This document shows positions 45,020 through 55,555 of a DNA stretch of 64,000 nt, one piece after another. The DNA comes from Posidonia oceanica. Taxonomy: Eukaryota; Streptophyta; Magnoliopsida; Alismatales; Posidoniaceae. Both the position numbers and the translations under genes were made by a program. Where the stretch lies: the NCBI GenBank assembly GCA_037176725.1, contig JAZBRS010000020.1:98040501-98104500 (forward strand). The letters are read 5' to 3'. The notes under the pieces were generated by a model that was not told the DNA's origin, did not search any database, and worked only from the letters and a program-made list of their open reading frames with translations. Each line of letters starts with the position of its first letter. Within the stretch, counting starts at the first letter, position 1.

Positions 45020-47147
45020 GTTGGACGCAGCTATGACCTACGTCCAACATTGGACGCAGGAATAGATGGTGTCCAACACAGACAGAAGGCAAAAAAGCAT
45101 GCCGTGGAGAAATCGATGCATTCTAACTATATGAATGCGATGCAAATGCAGAAATGCAGTAGAATAGGTGCATGACATGCAGGGCAAACAGGACAGCAAT
45201 CAGAAGCAGATTCAGAGCAAGAGGCAAGCAAAGATCAGCATTTTAAACAAGCAGGTCGTTGGATGCCTGATGGCGTGGCGTCCAACGTTAGACGCTAGAG
45301 GGACTGGCGTCCAACACAGGCCAAAGGACAACAAAACAAACCAGCATACAGATGATGAACAAAACATGTAAGCATGCATTAAGGCTACTGTAAGTAGGCA
45401 TAGGCTAAACATGCAAGCAAAGGATATGACAAATCCAAGAAAAAACAACATCTGCAACACGTGCCAGGCATGAAGCTCAACCAGAGCATTGGACGCGAGC
45501 TGAACCAACGTTCAATGTTGGACGCCAGGAACCGCAGCGTACAACGCACTGGGAGGCACAAACAAGCAAAAACCCTGCATAAAACTAGCATATGATCTAT
45601 AAAAGCTGAGGAGCAATTGCTATGAAGGCTAAGCAAGCATACAAGCACAGGAAACATGCAAACATATGGATCAGAGCATCAGGCAAACACTTAAAACCAA
45701 AGTAAATGAGCAGCGACGTTAGACGCTGCTGATAGCAACATCCAACTTAGGACGCTGAAGCCCCCAACGTCCAACACCTGCAGAATGCAAACCTACCTGC
45801 AAAGGGGGAGCTCAGCTCTAAACCCCACTTAAACATGCATGCAAGCTACTGAGGACAAGATAGATCAAGGCATGCAACACAGAATAAGCATGTAACAGAA
45901 ATAAATGTAATATTCAAGCATTAAAAAAGCATGCAAAAGCTAACAGAGGCATTAAACGCAGAGCATACCTGCGTCCAACATAGGATGCAGGGCACACCCG
46001 CGTCCAACACAGACAGCAAGGCAGACCTTAAGCATGGATTTAAACCAAAGATCAAAGCATTATATTAAGCATGGCATGACATCTAAAGGCATGGAAGCGA
46101 GCTTGAAACAATCATGCACAAGAGGAAACAACCAAACTATAGCAAAGCAGGAGCGAGGCTAGCAAAAAAGGGCAGGCATGCATGCAGGGGTGTTGGACGC
46201 CAGCGCATGGGGCGTCCAATGTTGGACGCACTAGGCAGTGCGTCCAACAAGTCGAGAAATATCCTGACCTCGATCAGTGGCCAAGGGGGCCAAAAATCAC
46301 CAACCAACTTGCTAGGAAGCGAGAGGGAGTGACGACGAGCATGTTGGTATGCTTGGCGCCAGAAATGGGCAGGTGGATTGCACCACCCACCTCCTCCTCC
46401 TTGCGGCTGGCGGCTGGGGCTTTTCCGGCCAACCAAGGAAGCGTGCGTGCGAATTAACTATCCTAGCATGCTACTAGGTGTGTGGGCTAGCTAAGGGGAC
46501 GAAATGCTGACCTGGTTGTGGCCCAGAAGCGGCGTTTGCTGTTGTGGCCGACGTTGCAGAAGATGGTGGCGAGGCTACTCCGGCGAGCTTGCTTGGCGTG
46601 CAGGGGGCTCGAGAGAAGCTGTTGGAGGTCTGGGAGTGGAGGTGGGAGTTTGCTCTTTGCTCTGGTGTGGTCGAATTGGCAAGGGAGAGGTTGTGGTGGT
46701 CTGTGTGTTGGCATGAAGGTGGTTGTTTGGCATGGTTTTGGTGTTGGGTTCATGGGTGGAGGCCGAGGTTGCAGAGGAGTTTGCAGGCAATGGAAGGGGC
46801 GTGGCAGGCTTGCTAGGTGAGGGGAGGCCACGAGGCATGGCAGGCGAAGGGCATGGGCTCGCCAGAATGTCACCGAAGGTGCTGGTGTTAGACAGCGGCT
46901 GCAGTGAGGGTGGAGAGAGCGGGAAAGGTGTTGGGGAGGAGAAGACAGCTAGTAAGTGGAGTTACTCGGCCTTGGCAGCTAGTGGGTGGCTTGGAGTGGG
47001 TGAGAGGATGGGTAGTAAGTACAGATGGGCGGTGGAGTGGACGGGAGGTGAGCCGAAGGTGGCGGAGCAGCCGCTGCAACACCCAGGACGTTGGACGCTG
47101 GTGCAGAGTGCATCCAACGTTGGATGCTGCCCGTGCCAGCGTCCAAC
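45020..47147 (+). repeat. Seven double-hairpin modules (GTTGGACGC/GCGTCCAAC)
   Basis: Modules start at 45020, 45258, 45488, 45718, 45951, 46192 and 47090. Each is arm-loop-arm, arm-loop-arm with 9-bp arms and 11-bp loops, 58 bp in all; the inner arms abut to form GCGTCCAACGTTGGACGC. Arm starts within a module are 20, 9 and 20 bp apart in all seven, except one 19 in the sixth. The first six modules recur every 230-241 bp. Loop sequences and inter-module DNA differ from copy to copy, and only the arms are kept. Confidence 0.92.
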
Positions 47148-47494
47148 ACGCCAGGAGGCCAAAGGCTGAAATGAGCTTGGGCTTGGGCTTAAAAAGGGTT
47201 TAAAAAGGTGTAAAAGGCTTGGGTTGGGGTTTTGGGGTTTAGGTAAGGTTTTAGGTTTGGTTTTGGGTAGAAATGGGTTAGTCTGAAAAAGAGAGCCATC
47301 CCAGAGTCCAAGCAGACCTACGGGAGAAACCACCAACTTCCAGGCTGTCAGAATGGGTTGTCTACGTTATGTTGCTTAGAATGTTGTCACATGGTTATGA
47401 TAGCAGTGATTTGGGTTACAGTAACAGTTATAAACTGAGGGCTTTTCATCTAACAATTCATAAAACCTGATAATTTGGCCACATATTTGTGCAG

Positions 47495-47599
47495 GTAGAG
47501 AAATTATATGATATTGCTTTGAATGGATTTGAAGAAGAAAGATCAGTTGCTGCAAAGCTCTTATGTGGTGCATCTCTCAGTCAGGGAAGGAATATTCAG
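47495..47599 (+). CDS. MED33: MED33 exon (VEKLYDIALNG)
   Basis: The 105-bp exon between acceptor TTTGTGCAG and donor GTATTA encodes 35 residues, VEKLYDIALNGFEEERSV then AAKLLCGASLSQGRNIQ. This matches the conserved MED33 segment that in homologues continues EHVVHFVVKLL. That continuation is found 15 kb downstream at 62790, in the same phase (0). Confidence 0.85.
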
Positions 47600-50500
47600 G
47601 TATTACATGATGCCTTTTCTATCACAGGTAAAGTATAAATTTGTGAATTGTTTCATAGGGTCGTCAAAGTAAAAACATGTTTTCTTTCAAGACAAGAATC
47701 ATTAGTTTTATGTATAATTTATAATAGAGTTCTTTGCATATATATATGTATATATAAAACAATCATAATTGTAGGTGTGCCTTTGTGTTTTAACAAGTAG
47801 CTGGTGTATCCTGTATTCTTGATCCATTAGCGTAGATACCCCCTACTATTACCTAAGAGGTTTTTTTTTTGTATTCAACAGTTAAGTTATAATAAACTAA
47901 CTATTTTACCCTTGGTTCAAAGTTCAACAACACAAAAAAGTTGAAAAAATGATAAAATGGTTAATAAGTCAACAAAAGTATTAAATAACTAATACTAAAA
48001 AAGTCAAATAAAAAGGTCAAATACAGTTGTACATGTTAAAATCAGGGATAAGATAGCCATTTATTTTTGTCTTAACAAATAAAATATACCATTTAGGTAA
48101 CAGCAAAAGTATGTATGAAAACAATTCAACAATATGGGGGTACATTAGTTAATTGTGAAAATATAAGGGTATACGTGCAAATTCAATTATTTTCAAAGGT
48201 ATATATGCAAAGAACCCTTTATAATATGTTATTGCCTTTGATGGTGTCTAAAAGTTCCCCAAATTTGAACATGTCTATTTTTTTTTATGTCTTCCATGTA
48301 AACCAATGTGGTTTACCAGCACCTTACCCTGCATTAGCTTATTCATGATATCAATGTACTAGTGTAACGACCTGTCCAGTTGCTACCTTTCAACGTAGTC
48401 AGATTTTTCATTTTTAACTTTTATTAGCATTTATGAACTCTAAAGCTAAATTCTCACAATGCAATAAAGCAACAATAAATAAAACTAACTTACTTACCTA
48501 GAAACCCTGATGTGTGGCAGCGTGACTCCTCCTATGTGCACTAGCATGCGAACAACACCTATCCTGCACCTGTGGAAACACGCAAACCAAAGCACACGTG
48601 AGTGACTAGACAAAACAGTCACCCAGCACACACCCCACCTAAACCACTCAGCCAACAATGCTGAGGGAGCCAGCGTAATCACGCCACAGCAAACAAACAC
48701 GGGCATTCCATCTGGATGCCACCACAGCACAATAGGGCAGCACAATATTGCCCAGCCAACAACAAAACCAATAAAACGTGCCTTTGAAATCATTTATTTC
48801 TTTTCCTTTCAAAATCATATGCATGCTCTTTCAAAATCTTAAAAGCATACTTGAAATGGCCACTCTAGCCAAATCAAGCCCAAACCACAAAACCAAACTC
48901 ATAGCCTAGTCCCACGCCCTCATTGGGCGAACCAGACAGCCAACAGTGTCTGAATGCCTCAATTGCATCCTGAACGCACAACACATCAAACACCAAAGTC
49001 AACCAAACACAGGGCCTCAATGGCCAAACAACAACGCCTCATAGGCGCACAACAATCAAAACAATACTGAGACTCCACTCAGCAAAACACACGGTCCCTC
49101 CTGGACCAAAAGAAAACCACGAGCCATCGCTCGGCAAACAAGGTCTACTCTAGACCAGAGCCTGATTCCCTGAATCAGGACAAGCAACACAGTAGCGCCT
49201 CACTAGCGCAGGCCCTACACCTCATAAGCGTGGCCACAAACACAACAAAGCACACACTGGCCACAAGCAGCCGTCGAAACACATTGCACTGCCACGGACA
49301 GGGCGCACCTATCCGTCCCGAAGTCCAACCTCTTCGGCAGGACCCCTCAGTGTCATGTCACCTAGGCTCGAGCAACCGACACTGGCCTCAAGCAATAGCC
49401 AGGGACTCATCCCCGCACTCACTACACTGCCATGGACAACCACCCAGTGGAGGAGTTTGCCCGTCACGGCGTCCTCTCACCAGAAGGACCCTCAAAAGGC
49501 TAACCCCACTTGAGAAAGCCGCTCACCCCACTTGGGCAAGCTGTCCCCTCTGAGGACAAACCACAAGGTACGCTCTATTGACGTCCAAAACTCAGTGCTT
49601 TGAACCACTAGAGGCTCCTCACCCCTAGGCTCAACCAACACTCACAAGTCTCGGTACCTAACAACCAGGATATCACGATAGCTACGCAAGAGTATCATAC
49701 CTCCTAAGTCCACTGCCACGATTCACTAGGTACGGCCAGCACCTTGACCCCATAGACCTCAACCTAGGTGGCGTGTCCGACACACTAAGGAAAGTAGTCA
49801 CATGCCCGAGGAATGTAGTCACACTCCCGGATCTAGACAACACAACCCCCAAGTATCTTGGTCCACTGACCTCAACCCCGGTGACGTGTTCGACACACCG
49901 CAGAATGTAGTCGCATTCCCGAGGAATGCAGTCACACCCCCAGGTCCAGGCTACACTCACCTCGGAGCCTTGGCTCACAACAAACATTCAGACCACACCT
50001 TGGCAAGCGGCTCACGACCCTAGGGGTATCAATCGTCCCTGCAAGGCTGGCCAGTGCCTATGTCTCGATCCACAACCAAATCCATAGTGAAAACCTTTCC
50101 AAAGGCTTTGCAAAACTAATGCATTTTCTTTCCAAAACATTGTTTGGAAAACCATACGAAATCCTTTAAATATCATTTGAAAACCTTAACCATCTACCTT
50201 TTAAAACTCCTTTAAAAGCCATTCAAAAACTATTAAACATCATACACGAACACCGTGCTAAACATTGCACGGAACACCGCACTTAAGGCGGAACAACGGT
50301 CTCGTAGTCCCATTTGACTTACGAGGCCGGACACCAACCAAACATTGAGTTATAACAAAACCTAGGGTTAATTATCAACCCTAGTGGCTAACTAAACCAT
50401 TAAAGGGAGAACTTAGTATTTCTAAGTTCTATAGGCTTTTATACTAATCCCAATGCCCAAGGAATCTTGCTAATTCATTTTAAGCATTCCCTATACCATT

Positions 50501-50622
50501 CTAATGATTATCCTAATAATTATTGTGCCATAATTACCTACAAGGGTAATCTAGTAATTCACTATATTAAACTACCCCAGAACATAACCCAAAACCACCC
50601 AAGGAAAAGGGTCAGGGTCTGG

Positions 50623-50884
50623 TTCGACAAACCGAACCAGATCGATCGACCGGACCAGAGACCCGAGAAAGCAACCAAGTCCTAATTCGGCAGACCGTTT
50701 CCCAACGGTCGACTGAACCTGGGCACTGGTTCGGCACACCGGACTGGTTCGGTCGACCGAACCAGGGCCCAAGCCCATACTGAGAGCATCTTCGGCATAC
50801 CGAACCTATTTGGTATGCCAAACTCTGGGTTCAGGGCACACTCAGGAAGAGAAACGGCATACCGAAATATTTCAGTATGCCGTA
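50623..50884 (-). promoter_or_regulatory. Phased TTCGG dyad array in solo LTR F
   Basis: Ten sites form five pairs with starts 50623/50641, 50686/50704, 50730/50748, 50791/50809 and 50853/50871. Every pair has an 18-bp step; the steps between pairs are 45, 26, 43 and 44. The sites include perfect TTCGGTCGACCGAA (50748) and TTCGGCATACCGAA (50791). This is the longest array in the window, and element E inserted 48 bp past its end. Confidence 0.88.
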
Positions 50885-50932
50885 CCAGACGACCAAAAAC
50901 CCTCCTTTTTACAGACGACCCAAAATTGTCCC

Positions 50933-52428
50933 TATAGATATTCCATTTTCGCATTTCCCAGAGTTCATAGAGGATAGGAACTTTTGAGGCACCTAGATCA
51001 CACAACTAAGGCTTAATAACATATTTTCCGGAATTTTCATGATCTGCTTAAAAACAATGCTTGATCCTACTTGACTTAAGGTCGTTGGCTGTGGCAGAGC
51101 TGACGCACTCAGACTCGTGGCAAGTCTGAGTACCTTGAGCACACTTTATTCCACTCAAATCCGTGGCAGATTTGAGTCAAAGAAGTTGTTTTTATGATTT
51201 CATGAGATATCTGAAGTTTCCCGGCCTTTTATCATGTTTTCTCTAGATAGAACCTAAAAGTTAGAGCTAGAAATGATCTGAGCTTGCTAGTTGCCAGCTG
51301 GGGAGGCGATTGAGTTAGGCATCACTCTAGGCGACGACTAACTATCGTGGGCTCCGTTAATTGTCTCCTGTAGTTATTTTTGACGGTTGTGTCCCACAAC
51401 CCCACCAACAGCTGGACGCCAACCTAACCGGCGACTAACGGTTGTGGAACTACAATGGTTATTTCTCACGATCCCTTTGACCACTAGGAACCAATCCAAC
51501 CGGCGATTGGCGATCGTGGTTCCCGATAACCAAATTTCTACGGTTTCCTCCACGTCAGCTTGGGCAGTTACTAGTCTTAGGCGCCTACACATGCGGCGAC
51601 TGGTCATAACTACCACTTTTCTTCTGGAAATTTCTACGGTTTTCTCCACGTTTGCTTGGGCGGTTGCTGGTCTTAGTCGCCTTCTCATGCGGCGATTGGC
51701 CATAACTGCCACTTTTTCTAGAAATTTCTATGTGTTAACCACCCACACCCTTGGAGTCTATAAATAGACCCCGTGGGTCAGTGTTTGAACGCCCGGCCAG
51801 TTGTGAGGAAAACCTATGTTGGAGAAATTCCCTTTAGGTTTTTAGGGTTTTGAGCTTCCACCTTCACATAGCTAGAGTTTCCAAGCTAGAAACCATAGTC
51901 TCCACCATCAAAAGAGAAACCTAGATCCCAGAGATCACTACACCCAACTACGATCCCAAAGTTCTCGAGCCTAGCTGGAGATCCGACCGTGCCTCCATTT
52001 CTACTCCATTGTATACAGCACGAGGGTGAAGGGAGTATCTTCTTCCAATCTTTTTCATTACATTTCATATTGCATTCCTTAAAATCGGACTCATAGCATA
52101 TGCATGCGGGGAACAACCCCCAGTTAGTATTAGATCTATTTGTTTCTAGTATTCTCTGTTCTTCTTTGTTATCATTTACTACACACCAACTTATCTAGAT
52201 CTCTTGTTTTTGTTTATTTGTTTTGAAGGAAAGAAAACGCTTACGTAACACGAGGGAGCCGCTAGACGACATCCAGCCGTCGATCTAGTGGTCCGAGGAT
52301 CTATATCTTCATAATCTCCCCTAAGGTGTCTTGTCTACCCAAAAGCGAGTGGCGATCACAACAAAAGTTGACGACGTACATGGAGGCGCCGCCATCTTCT
52401 CAAACACCCCCCCAAATCCACATCCACT
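50933..52428 (+). repeat. Element E 5' LTR
   Basis: It starts TATAGATATTCC where the 3' LTR has TGTAGATATC, so the terminal TG is mutated. TATAAATA at 51760-51767 is the likely promoter. Upstream lie 72-bp and 96-bp enhancer-like repeats (51415-51720). It ends CATCCACT against CATCCACA in the 3' copy. A stretch near 51930-51960 is absent from the 3' LTR. Confidence 0.9.
51415..51720 (+). repeat. Enhancer-like direct repeats upstream of the element E TATA box
   Basis: AACCGGCGA-centred units recur 72 bp apart (51426 and 51498). Units starting TTTCTACGGTTT and CTCCACGT recur 96 bp apart (51535 and 51631), each carrying TGCGGCGAYTGGYCATAAC. The same block is in the 3' LTR at about 59280-59590. 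The minus-strand ORFs of 112 residues in both LTRs read through these repeats and are not genes. Confidence 0.75.
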
Positions 52429-52433
52429 GAAAG

Positions 52434-52451
52434 TGGCGATCACGGTGGGAC
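52434..52451 (+). other. Element E primer-binding site candidate
   Basis: TGGCGATCACGGTGGGAC begins 5 bp after the 5' LTR. The TGG start fits pairing with a tRNA CCA end, and TGGCGA... followed by GGTGGGA resembles primer sites of Tat and Athila elements. I cannot name the tRNA without a search. Confidence 0.6.
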
Positions 52452-53775
52452 TCGGCTTTAGCCAACCCCTATGCTACGTAAGCAAGTTTTTTTCCCTTCT
52501 TTCCCTTTTTATTTTTTTATAGATCTAAGTGTAGTTTTCGGTTTGGGAATCGTGCGTTTAGGTTTTCACGGCACCCCAAACCTTTTATCGTTTTTTTACT
52601 TTTCCTAACATTAGTAAAAACCTATAAGCTTCAACAGCTGAGTCGGTTTTACTAAGGTCAGAAGACTCTGCATATGAGCCGCCTGTCCAAGGAGCGTCTG
52701 TCCTAACCACACCTCCAGGAGGCGACTGACAGAGGCGCCATTGCAACAGGCAACTCATCCCAGTCCGTTTTTTACTGTAGATCATTAGTTTTTCTGTAAT
52801 TTGTGTTGTATTTTTGGATCTGCAGTTGCATAAAAAAAATAAAAAACAACTATTCCTGTCCACTATGTTTTAGCTTTTCAACGATCTCTAGATTTGTTGT
52901 GTCCACCCTTAAGGTGGAAACTAATTGTTTTATATTAAAGTTAAAGTTCCTTGAGGAAGTCTTCCTCTAGCTAGAACAATTAACCTGAGTGAACCGGGGC
53001 CAGTGCAAGTCACTCTCCCATACTCAGTGTTAATTGCCATAGTTAGATCAAGATCTCAAGGTGTCCTAAGTGTTATTATTGACTCCTCTTTCTCCCCGAG
53101 TAAATATTAAAACTTGGTAGATACTTTACACTTTAATATTTCGTGTTTATTTGCTGTTTTGTGGTTTGACTAAGTGCTGAGCCTAAGGACAGAATCCTAG
53201 GTGGAGGGTCCCTCTTTAGAGAGACAAGCCCCCCATCTAGGCCCTCTTAGTGGACCCTAAAGAAGGTCAAAGAGTGGTACCTATGAGCAAAAATCCCGTT
53301 CAGTGTAAACACATGTAGGTTTAATCAATCCATTAACTAGTCACTTAAACAATAAAAACAGTGATCTGCCTGAAACTCGTACTGTTTTATTTTCCTGTTT
53401 GTTGTACGGTCTGTCCAGAACAGACCTTGGCTGCCGAAAGAATAGAGCTTAAGCCGCCTGTTTGGAAGGTACCTCGCTCAGCCGCCTAGTCAATCGGCGA
53501 CTTGTTTGGTCGCCTAATCTACAGGCGACTACAGGGTAGAACGCTCCGGTGTGCCTTGCATGCAGGAATCTAATTATCTTCATTAACAGGTTGCAGAAAC
53601 ATCAAAACAGGAACTGTTTACTATTTTATTTTTACTTCCATTCCATCGAGTCTGTATTAAGTAGTGTATTGAGTCTGTAATTTCATTTTAAATCCCCTGT
53701 AATAGTCTAAAGAGAAAAAGAAAGAAAGAAGAAAGAAAAGAAAAAAAGAGAAAAAAAAAGAAAGACAATTTCACG
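52452..53775 (+). other. Element E leader region
   Basis: This 1.3-kb untranslated leader includes two patches of GGCGACT/AGTCGCC inverted words (52675-52740 and 53450-53531). A purine-only-like tract of A and AG (53709-53765) lies directly before the gag start. It contains no ORF of note. Long leaders are usual for this class of element. Confidence 0.6.
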
Positions 53776-55215
53776 ATGGAACTTTATCGACCAAATCAAG
53801 GGCGCATCAATATGACCTCTGCCTCAACCTCTACCTCCACGGCACAACCGAGCATGGACCCAAATGAGTTCTTATTTAGAGCTTCAACTCCACAGGCGGA
53901 AGAGCCGAAATCTCCCAATTTCGCACAAGAAGTTGAAGGAGAAAGAGAAATAAGCCACTCCCGACCTCAGAGTACCCCGTTCGAACACACAAATTCTGGG
54001 GTAACTTCCCAAGTAGTGCCTACAACGACTGCTTCCTATCTGTCTGAGGAAGCGATTCATGAGATCTACCAACTCTTGGCACGGCACCACTATCCCTCAT
54101 TTAGGAGCCTACAAACCTCATCCGTCCACCAAACTTCTTTCCCAAACTACCACCAGAACCCATCCACTCCCACTCACACGTACACAACACAAACCTATCC
54201 TTTCATGCAGCAAGCCATGCCATCATACACAACCTACCAACAACCACAATATCCCGGGACATCATACCAACCACAGTATCCCAGAATAACACACTCACTA
54301 CAACCTCCCGCTAACACACAATCATACTATACTCTACATCAAACCCAACCCTTCTCTCCACCATACGACCCTCTATCACCACTGTTCCATCAAACACATG
54401 GGCACCTAAACCAAGGACAACAAGCCGTGCCAGGACTGGACATCAAGAGAATGATCTCTACGGCACTCACAGAGGTGGGAGTTATATCTAAAGCACTGAT
54501 AGGGTTTGACACGTCGAAATTTCCTCATTTTGTCCTTCCACTTGGATTCAAAATGCCAAAAATGAGGAATTACAGTGGGATAGAGGATCCAAGAGGCCAT
54601 CTAGCCACATTTGCTATGGATGCTCTACCCTATCAATATGATAATGGGCTTATAATCTACCTTTTCTTTAAGAACTTGGAAGGGGAAGCATTGGGATGGT
54701 TCAACATGCTCACAGCATATGATCTCAGTGACTTCAGGATAGTCCAGGAGAAATTTCTACGCCAATATGTACATCGCATCCAGCACGAGCCTACAATGAG
54801 CGACCTCTTCGCTGAAAAGATGAAACCTGACGAAGAGTTCGCCACTTTTGCAAGTAGATGGAGGGATATGGCTACAAGGTCCAAATGCTATATTCTTGAA
54901 AGCCAAGCTATCGAGATCATCGCACGAAACACTACAGGAGCACTCAGAACAGGGCTACTAATGAGTGACCTCCAGACATACCCTCAGCTACATGAGCGTG
55001 CTGCAAGAATACTCCATCACAAAGAGGAACTACCATTCTTAGAGCTCAAGGGAAGGGGCAAGAAGAAGAGCACTGGCTATACGCTTGAAGGGATCACAGG
55101 TGACATGGCCCAGGTCTCAATTCAACAAAGGCAGGAGGACCAATACCAGTCTGAGCAATCACTCCTAGCCAAAGGGCAACTGACCCAGTATCAGCTAGAG
55201 CCATACCTAAGCTAA
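53776..55215 (+). CDS. Retrotransposon gag protein (element E)
   Basis: The 479-residue frame has a disordered first half rich in Ser, Thr, Pro, Gln and Tyr (residues 1-220; for example PHYHQ-like and YQPQYP repeats). A retrotransposon gag domain follows at about 240-420 (LGFKMPKMRNYSGIEDPRGH, NLEGEALGWFNML, FLRQYV, FATFASRWRDMA). Gag forms the virus-like particle that packages element RNA. A TAA stops the frame in a Gln-rich stretch, but the same frame resumes as PAQYQGQLVQPIQHQQQQPP, so the original protein was longer. It is probably the only product this element could still make. Confidence 0.85.
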   Translation: MELYRPNQGRINMTSASTSTSTAQPSMDPNEFLFRASTPQAEEPKSPNFAQEVEGEREISHSRPQSTPFEHTNSGVTSQVVPTTTASYLSEEAIHEIYQLLARHHYPSFRSLQTSSVHQTSFPNYHQNPSTPTHTYTTQTYPFMQQAMPSYTTYQQPQYPGTSYQPQYPRITHSLQPPANTQSYYTLHQTQPFSPPYDPLSPLFHQTHGHLNQGQQAVPGLDIKRMISTALTEVGVISKALIGFDTSKFPHFVLPLGFKMPKMRNYSGIEDPRGHLATFAMDALPYQYDNGLIIYLFFKNLEGEALGWFNMLTAYDLSDFRIVQEKFLRQYVHRIQHEPTMSDLFAEKMKPDEEFATFASRWRDMATRSKCYILESQAIEIIARNTTGALRTGLLMSDLQTYPQLHERAARILHHKEELPFLELKGRGKKKSTGYTLEGITGDMAQVSIQQRQEDQYQSEQSLLAKGQLTQYQLEPYLS

Positions 55216-55216
55216 C

Positions 55217-55555
55217 CAGCGCAGTACCAGGGGCAGTTAGTGCAGCCAATACAGCACCAACAACAACAGCCACCTGATTATCCAGTACATGCCCAGCAAA
55301 GATACCAAGGGCAACAACAAGGGTAGAGGAACTATCACAGCATCCCTCTTCCACGAAGCTAAAGGCCCCCAAAGGCAAAACTATCCTTTGCTTCCTGAAT
55401 CAATCCCCAATACATTCAGGATGCTAGTTGAAAGTGGAGATCTGCAGCTCCTAGAGCCTAGTCCAAGCTACCCAAACGATAATATGGCTAAGCACTGCCC
55501 TTACCATCAAAACAATGGGCACACCCTTGAAGAATGCTTCACTGTCAAAGACTAA
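55217..55555 (+). pseudogene. Gag C-terminal part with zinc-finger-like motif (element E)
   Basis: After the Gln-rich read-through region, the frame 55289-55555 holds PESIPNTFRMLVESGDLQLL and CPYHQNNGHTLEECFTVKD, a C-x2-H-x4-GH-x4-C knuckle as in Tat/Ogre gag. It is out of frame with the main ORF, so a stop and a frameshift separate the two halves. Confidence 0.75.

Larger units (their letters stand above)
44033..47366 (-). repeat. Family C repeat, copy 2 (solo-LTR-like, 3.3 kb)
   Basis: It begins TGTAGTAATC and ends TCTACG, a TGTAG...CTACA pair with one changed end base. The target duplication TTATG is at 44028-44032 and 47367-47371. It lies in a MED33 intron. The leader blocks GGAGTCGCCACC and GTGTTAGGCACCCCCGA match copies 1 and 3. 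It contains a 38-bp tandem repeat and seven double-hairpin modules. No PBS, gag or pol, so it is best read as a solo LTR. Minus orientation is favoured for the reasons given at copy 1. Confidence 0.7.

Noticed and set aside
45020..46249. CRISPR-like regular repeats
   Set aside because: Spacing of 230-241 bp, a two-hairpin unit and plant LTR context do not fit 24-40 bp repeats with similar-length spacers, and there are no cas genes.
46487..47336. Several overlapping 90-148 codon ORFs on both strands
   Set aside because: GC-rich part of family C copy 2, open in many frames. No start context, domain or exon borders, and it includes a hairpin module.
51374..51712. 112-codon minus-strand ORF, repeated in the other LTR at 59246-59584
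   Set aside because: Both cover the enhancer-like direct repeats of the element E LTR. The protein is itself just those repeats translated antisense.
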